Shown here: positions 57,701 through 63,700 of the stretch, piece by piece
Numbering within the stretch: position 1 is the first letter of the stretch
Layout of the letters: the number at the start of each line of letters is the position of its first letter
Assembly (NCBI GenBank): GCA_963070105.1
Contig: OY718804.1
Coordinates: forward strand, 7,485,817 to 7,549,816
DNA from: Litomosoides sigmodontis
Taxonomy: Eukaryota > Nematoda > Chromadorea > Rhabditida > Onchocercidae
Direction: 5' to 3'
Length of the DNA stretch: 64,000 bases
Position numbers and translations under genes: made by a program
The notes under the pieces: model-generated
What the model was told of the DNA's origin: nothing
Database searches by the model: none
The model's input: only the letters and a program-made list of their open reading frames with translations

Positions 57701-60700
57701 GACAGTTTTGGAAGACCTGTCTATGACGTTATAGGACCTGACGGCGAACCTCTACCGAGAGGACCGGATGGAGTAATTCGAGATAAGGATGGCAGACCAA
57801 TACCAACAAATGCTGCTGGTGTGCCGGTAAATAACCGAGGAGAGTCCCTGCCAACAGACCATGACGGAAATATAATCTATCCAGTTGGTGGATTGGACGT
57901 ACCACTGCTTCCCACTGATAGCTATGGCAGACCTATTCCTGATATTATTGGACCTGACGGTAAACCGTTGCCGAGAGGACCTGATGGAATGGTGTTAGAC
58001 AAGGAAGGAAAACCGATTCCGACAAATGCCGCGGGTATTCCAGTTAACAATCGTGGAGAGCCACTGCCGACCGATAAAGCAGGCAATATCATTTATCCGG
58101 CTGCTGGTCTAGATGCTCCACTGCCTCCCACTGACAGTTTTGGAAGACCTGTCTATGACGTCATAGGACCTGACGGCGAACCTCTACCCAGAGGACCGGA
58201 TGGAGTAATTCGAGATAAGGATGGCAGACCAATACCAACAAATGCTGCTGGTGTGCCGGTAAATAACCGAGGAGAGCCCCTGCCAACAGACCATGAGGGA
58301 AATATGGTCTATGTTGGGCCACCGTTCGACGAGTTTGGCGTAATATTGCCGAAGGATGTGGAGGGTGATATTGTTGATGATAGTGAGAGAAAGAATTGTA
58401 GCACACGTGTGGCTGTAATGGATATTGCTGTTTTAATTAACGTGGATGCTTTCAATTATAACAGTTTTGAGCGCATGAAGAGCGTAATTCAGGATCTTCT
58501 GAATGAGTACTTCGATCTTTCCCCTGATGTGGCGCAGTTGGCCGTGATTATTTATAGCGGAATTGCCGAGGTGCCAATTACTTTGGGTGGTTATGATGAT
58601 AAGGCGGAGCTATTTGAGGTGTTGAGTCGAATTAAAATTGGCATCAAGGAGCATCCTAGTTTGATTGTTGGTGTCAATGCCGCCAAGCAACAATTTGTAT
58701 CTTTTGGTCGTGAAAACGTTGGAAAATTGATGATTGTGATGACTGATGGCGGAGATATGTGGGTTTTCTTCGTTATGTTCCTTTTTTTTTCTAATTTTTT
58801 TACGGTTATCTTCTTTTTTTTAATTTTGAAATTTTTTCTGTGCATTGATTTTATTTAATTATATATCATATTTTTTCATGTTTTAGGTATGGGGAGGACC
58901 GTCTTGAAGATAAATCTATTTCGATGGTTGTTGTTGGCAAGAGAGAATTTGAGGAAGAAATTAGAGACTGGACTGAGTCATATATTTTGGTTGATTCCTG
59001 GGAGGAACTTCGTGCTAATACTATTGCAAGAATGATCGAGAAGGAGTGCTTGCTTGGGAGAATTTTCATTCCAACAAAAAGAATATCTCCAAAGCTGAAA
59101 TCCAGGAGATTGGAAATATTCGCCAGTTCACTAGTACCAACAGATGAATCTGGAGCTACTATTTATCCTGGACTCGACATCAGCAAGCATTTATCTGCTA
59201 ATGAGAGGAAGGGATGGGATGCAGTCGGCGCTGGTAAACTTTTGCCAACTGACCAAGACGGTATATTGATAGATATGAATGGACTGAATAGACGGCCAAT
59301 TGTCGCCCATTTGGTCGACCGGTCACTCGAATCTCCTTATTCAGTTAAACATCATCACAACATCACTGTGGTGAAGAGGACAGAGAAAATGACAGTTGCA
59401 ACCAATCCCACTCAATATCCGGTTATCGGTCCTGATAATATCTTGTCGAGAGATGATTCGGATAATTACGCAAACAGTGCTGAACGGGCGATTGTACATG
59501 ACGATATCAGAAAAGCTTTAGGACCTGGCGATGGAACAGTACCAACCAATGACGCAGCAGGATTCGTTTATTCAAAATCCAGACAAAGTGGTGCGATTTT
59601 ATGTAATTATTCAAATATGAGATTAGGTTATCCGCTAGCGTTGGAGAACGGTGGGTTGCTACTGATTGCCAAAAATTGCCAGAAATATTGCTTCTAACTT
59701 TTACGAAAAGCTGTTTCGCACCGTAGACGATAATGACATGCTAGGTGAACATAGTGGAGGGTAGAGGATTAGTGCTGTTGTTAAAGGTTTTTTTAAAGAG
59801 GTAAAAAGTTGTAAAAGGAAGTAGACTAACGCGATAAGCAATTTGGCGTCTAAGTAGAACCAGATCAGATACCTAAACGACAAAAATTTTAGTTGGCATT
59901 TTCAGTAGGATGTCCACTATCAGTTAACCAATAGGTAGTAGGATTTATCCGATATATTCGTAAAATAAATATTGACCGACTAATAGTAAGAAAATTTGGT
60001 TATTAAATATTTTGTGAGAATGATGACATTCTTTCAGCGGATGAGACTAGTGCACATATCAATACGGATGATAAATCAGCATCAACTAGCTTCAATGGCG
60101 AACCACTAACTAACAACAGAAGTTCATCTGTTGCAACTGACGCTGGTAGAAGTTATCATATTTCACAAAAAAAGCTGACCGGTAAACTATTGCTTACTAC
60201 GACAGGCGGTAATTTCTCGCACCTAGCAGCGGATCCATCGAAAACACCGAGGTGAGATAAATTTCACTTGTAATTTGCAATTTATTCTTATTAAGTTGAA
60301 ATTTTTTATAAATTCGATCTGTTCTGAAACTCAATAAGAGTGGAAATTTACAAAAATGTTCTTTTGATAGCAAGAAGTGAGTGGAATGGTTCGTTTATTA
60401 TTATTGTAATTGTGCTATATGAACATTTAATGATCGTAATACCCACTGGTTGAAAGAAATTATCGATCAATTGCATACCTTGGAAATGAAGCAATTTTAA
60501 ATTTTATTGACTACAGAATTAACACTTGGACAAGTGCATTGTTACACTGTGTGGTCAGTTCAAATATTGACGTGTTACTCATCATGGATTCATCCAGCAG
60601 CATCGGAGTTATTGATCACAGGATTATGAAGGATTTAATCAAGAATTTCATAATTAATTATTTCAACTTACAGCGTAATCACGTTCGGGTTGGTGTAATG

Positions 60701-63700
60701 AAATACGGGGATAAGGTTAGTATTCCAACAACTTCTAATATTCGTTTACATTCTTTATGCACTCTTATTAGAGATAGGGTTGAAGGCGATCTTTGTAATT
60801 TGATTTCCAAATTGTGCAGTTTCAGGTCGAAATTCTGACGTCGCTGGGCAACTACAATAGTCAGTCTGAAGTCCTATCGAGAATTAGTGAGACCAGTCGT
60901 ATACTTGGTGGTTCTAATCTTGGTCAGGCTTTGCTTGATGCTTCTAAAGAATTTCTTGTTTTTGGATCAAAAGATATTCCTCGAATTATGATTATATTTT
61001 CAAATGGACAACCCAGGTATTATCAATACTTACTTTAAGACTCTTCTCATATGCTAACTTTCACTTTTTATTACCTCTTTTTCCGGTGCAATTTTTTGAC
61101 TTTTGCGAAAGCGAGAAAATTTATTCATGTTTAGATAATAAATCCGGAAATTTATCGCGGTATCTAAAGCAATCAGATAAATGAGACTACTATCATAAAA
61201 GTTCTATGAACATTAATTTCAGTGATTAAAGAAATAACTTTAAGGGGTGATTTGAAAGAAAACGCTCGACTCCTACGAGATGACATAAAAGCTCATATAT
61301 TCCTGGTTGATGTGGGGAACCAACATGACAATGCGCAGAATTTGGCAATTGTTGGTGAATCGAATTCTCACCGAATTATTACCAGCGATGAGTGGAATAA
61401 TATTGATTCGGAGACTCTTCGTCCCTTTGTGGATGAGTTATGCAAGGTTTGGTAATATTCGCAAGGGATCTATTTCAGAATCCTATTTTTGACTCTTTTG
61501 ATTCAAAACAGTCAAGTCTTTTAACGGCTGCATTGAAGTGAGGTATTATTGTGTTCCCTTAAAAGTGCCTTTACTATTTTGCTGGTATAGAAAATCAGAT
61601 AATAAAGACTGTTTTTGGGCTTTTCAGATATTTTAATGAAATAAAACATTTCGATTACTGAATATTATAATATATAATGTATAAGGTGAACCATTCTTTC
61701 AGTTAGTGCCACAAGAGCGGGATAAAACAAGTATCAATAGTTCTACGCCAACAAAACAAACCGAAATGCGACTTTCAACTCCTACAGGTGTCTGCAATCG
61801 AGTTGATTTTCAGGTGAAAACTTTTTAACTAGAATTTAAAATGTTACGTTCGTTTTTTTGCAAAAAAAGATACTTATTATCCATTCCCTTATTTCGTCTT
61901 TCGTAAAGACATCAGTTTAAGGCAGATATAATATTTGTTTTGGATTCCTCCGACAATTTGATATCAGAAGAATACGCTAACTTGAAAGAAAGTATTGGTA
62001 TGCTAGTTGATAGAACTATCCATTTGTCACCAGATATTGTTCGCGTTGGTCTCGTCGAATATGGGTTAAAAATTTTAATGTAGTTTAAAAAGAAAAATCC
62101 ATGATTGTAATCTTTTGAAAGAAACATCTTTTCCTGCGGAATTAGTAATTTAGATTGTCTTTTCAGTTTAAATCATTTTTTCTACTATTAGTAAAAAAAG
62201 GTTTGCCTATTTTAAATGCGCTATCAAATATTGCAATTTAATTTTTCATTAAATATTACTGATTTATTGATATTCAGCTATTTAATCAAGTAAAACATTT
62301 CATAATTATTCCTTTTTTACTTATTGCTTAATGCACAAACTTGAAATCTGAAACGTGATTTGATGTTGTAATAATACTAATCAAACATGGTGACATTTCT
62401 CATTTTGTTATTTGCAGTGATATGGCATTAATTCGTGTTCCACTTGGGCATTACGATCATAAAGTTGAACTTTTGGCGAATATATCAAATGGTACGCAAG
62501 TTGGTGGTACACCGATTATTTTACGAGGTCTTCACGCTGCGAGGGAACAATTTCAGCAAAACGGTCGAAATGGCGTTTCGAGAATTCTGATACTAATAAC
62601 AAGCGGTGCTGATCGGTCTGTGCCTTAACTAACAGTGCAACAATTAAACTAAATGTTACTTTAGAACTTCTCAGTCGTTTTTCTTTCAATTTAAGAATTT
62701 ACACCTGTTGACAATCCCATATATTCTTTAGTGGTAATGTGGCCTTCGCAGCAGATGATATTCGTCAGCATCTGAATGTAAGCATCTTTGTGTTAGTTGT
62801 AAATGCAACTAAACGAATGCAGATGATGCTAAATCGTTTGGTTGGTAATGAATACAAACAACAGCGAATAATATCAATTTCAAGTTCAACTAAACTACAC
62901 GAATTAAAATTGCTACAAATTGGGCAAGCACTATGTAGTAGCGTTAATATTGCCGCCGCTACTGTTTTTCCAGAGCAAGAAACGCCACATCGAACAACGA
63001 AGCGTGATATTAATTACGCTAAAAAAAAGCTCAAGTGAGTTTTATACAGAGAAGTTGAAATTGAGTTGTTTCCGGTAATCTCGTCATTTGTTTTCTGTTT
63101 TAATAATTTATTCCGATAATTTTTTCTCCCAGTTTTAAACATATTGATTAGGAAAGATGAAATGTCTCGTTCGTCAATACGTTATTGGAAAACAACAACC
63201 GAGAATTTTGCTCCGACATCACTTTGCAAGAACGGTTTCCTACGTCCGTACCAGCTCTCAATTGTTGTTGACAGCACCGCTAAATCTCCCGAGAAAGTAG
63301 TGCAATTAATTCTATTAAAAATTTCTTCGATCCTCATGATTACACAAGTTTTTTTTAAATTTCCATATCTATTTCTTTAATACTTTCCTTCTCCTCTTTT
63401 CTTCACTTATTTCCTATTTTTTTATCAATGTTGCATATCTGAAAATAGGCTTTCAGGATTTCCGTTTGGTGCTAAATCATGTTGCTGACTTTTTGAAAAT
63501 GCAATTTTCACAAAAGGGCAAAATCATACAATTAAATTTGGTAGGTGTTGATAGCGACGGTGTCAGTTTGAAAGCAGCAAATTTTGGCGTTGGTTCGGTG
63601 GATAAAATTTTTGCGAAAATAATGCAAAAAAAGTGAGTTTTACCATAAAAACTTATAATTCTTGCAAAAACAGAACTTTTGGAATTTATGCAAAATACCA

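Larger units (their letters stand above)
34481..58296 (+). repeat. Coding tandem array: 54 x 432 bp, with six 90-bp inserts
   Basis: The unit begins at GATAGCTATGGC (D-SYGRP). The first is at 34481 and the last at 57917; the distance minus six 90-bp inserts is 22,896 bp, exactly 53 x 432. Each unit has two 72-residue halves: one with [15 protein letters not shown] and KEGKPIPTN ending GNIIYPAA, the other with [15 protein letters not shown] and KDGRPIPTN ending GNIIYPVG. Units differ at only a few recurrent sites: GVP/GIP in half 1, VIRD/IIRD, HDG/DNG, and a handful of silent bases. Units between inserts number 1, 14, 10, 12, 3, 9 and 5. The last unit diverges after 58296 (HEGNMVYVG). Confidence 0.95.

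Noticed and set aside
34481..58296. CRISPR or satellite array
   Set aside because: Periodic, but fully coding in one frame, with a 432-bp unit and no spacers.
34481..58296. Secreted polyprotein cut into units (as in nematode polyprotein allergens)
   Set aside because: No dibasic cleavage site recurs in the unit; the only Arg contexts are [15 protein letters not shown] and NNRGEP.
34481..58296. Collagen-like repeat
   Set aside because: Gly and Pro are common, but Gly is not at every third position.
58161..58406. 81-codon minus-strand frame at the array end
   Set aside because: Antisense shadow of the repeat and vWFA coding sequence.
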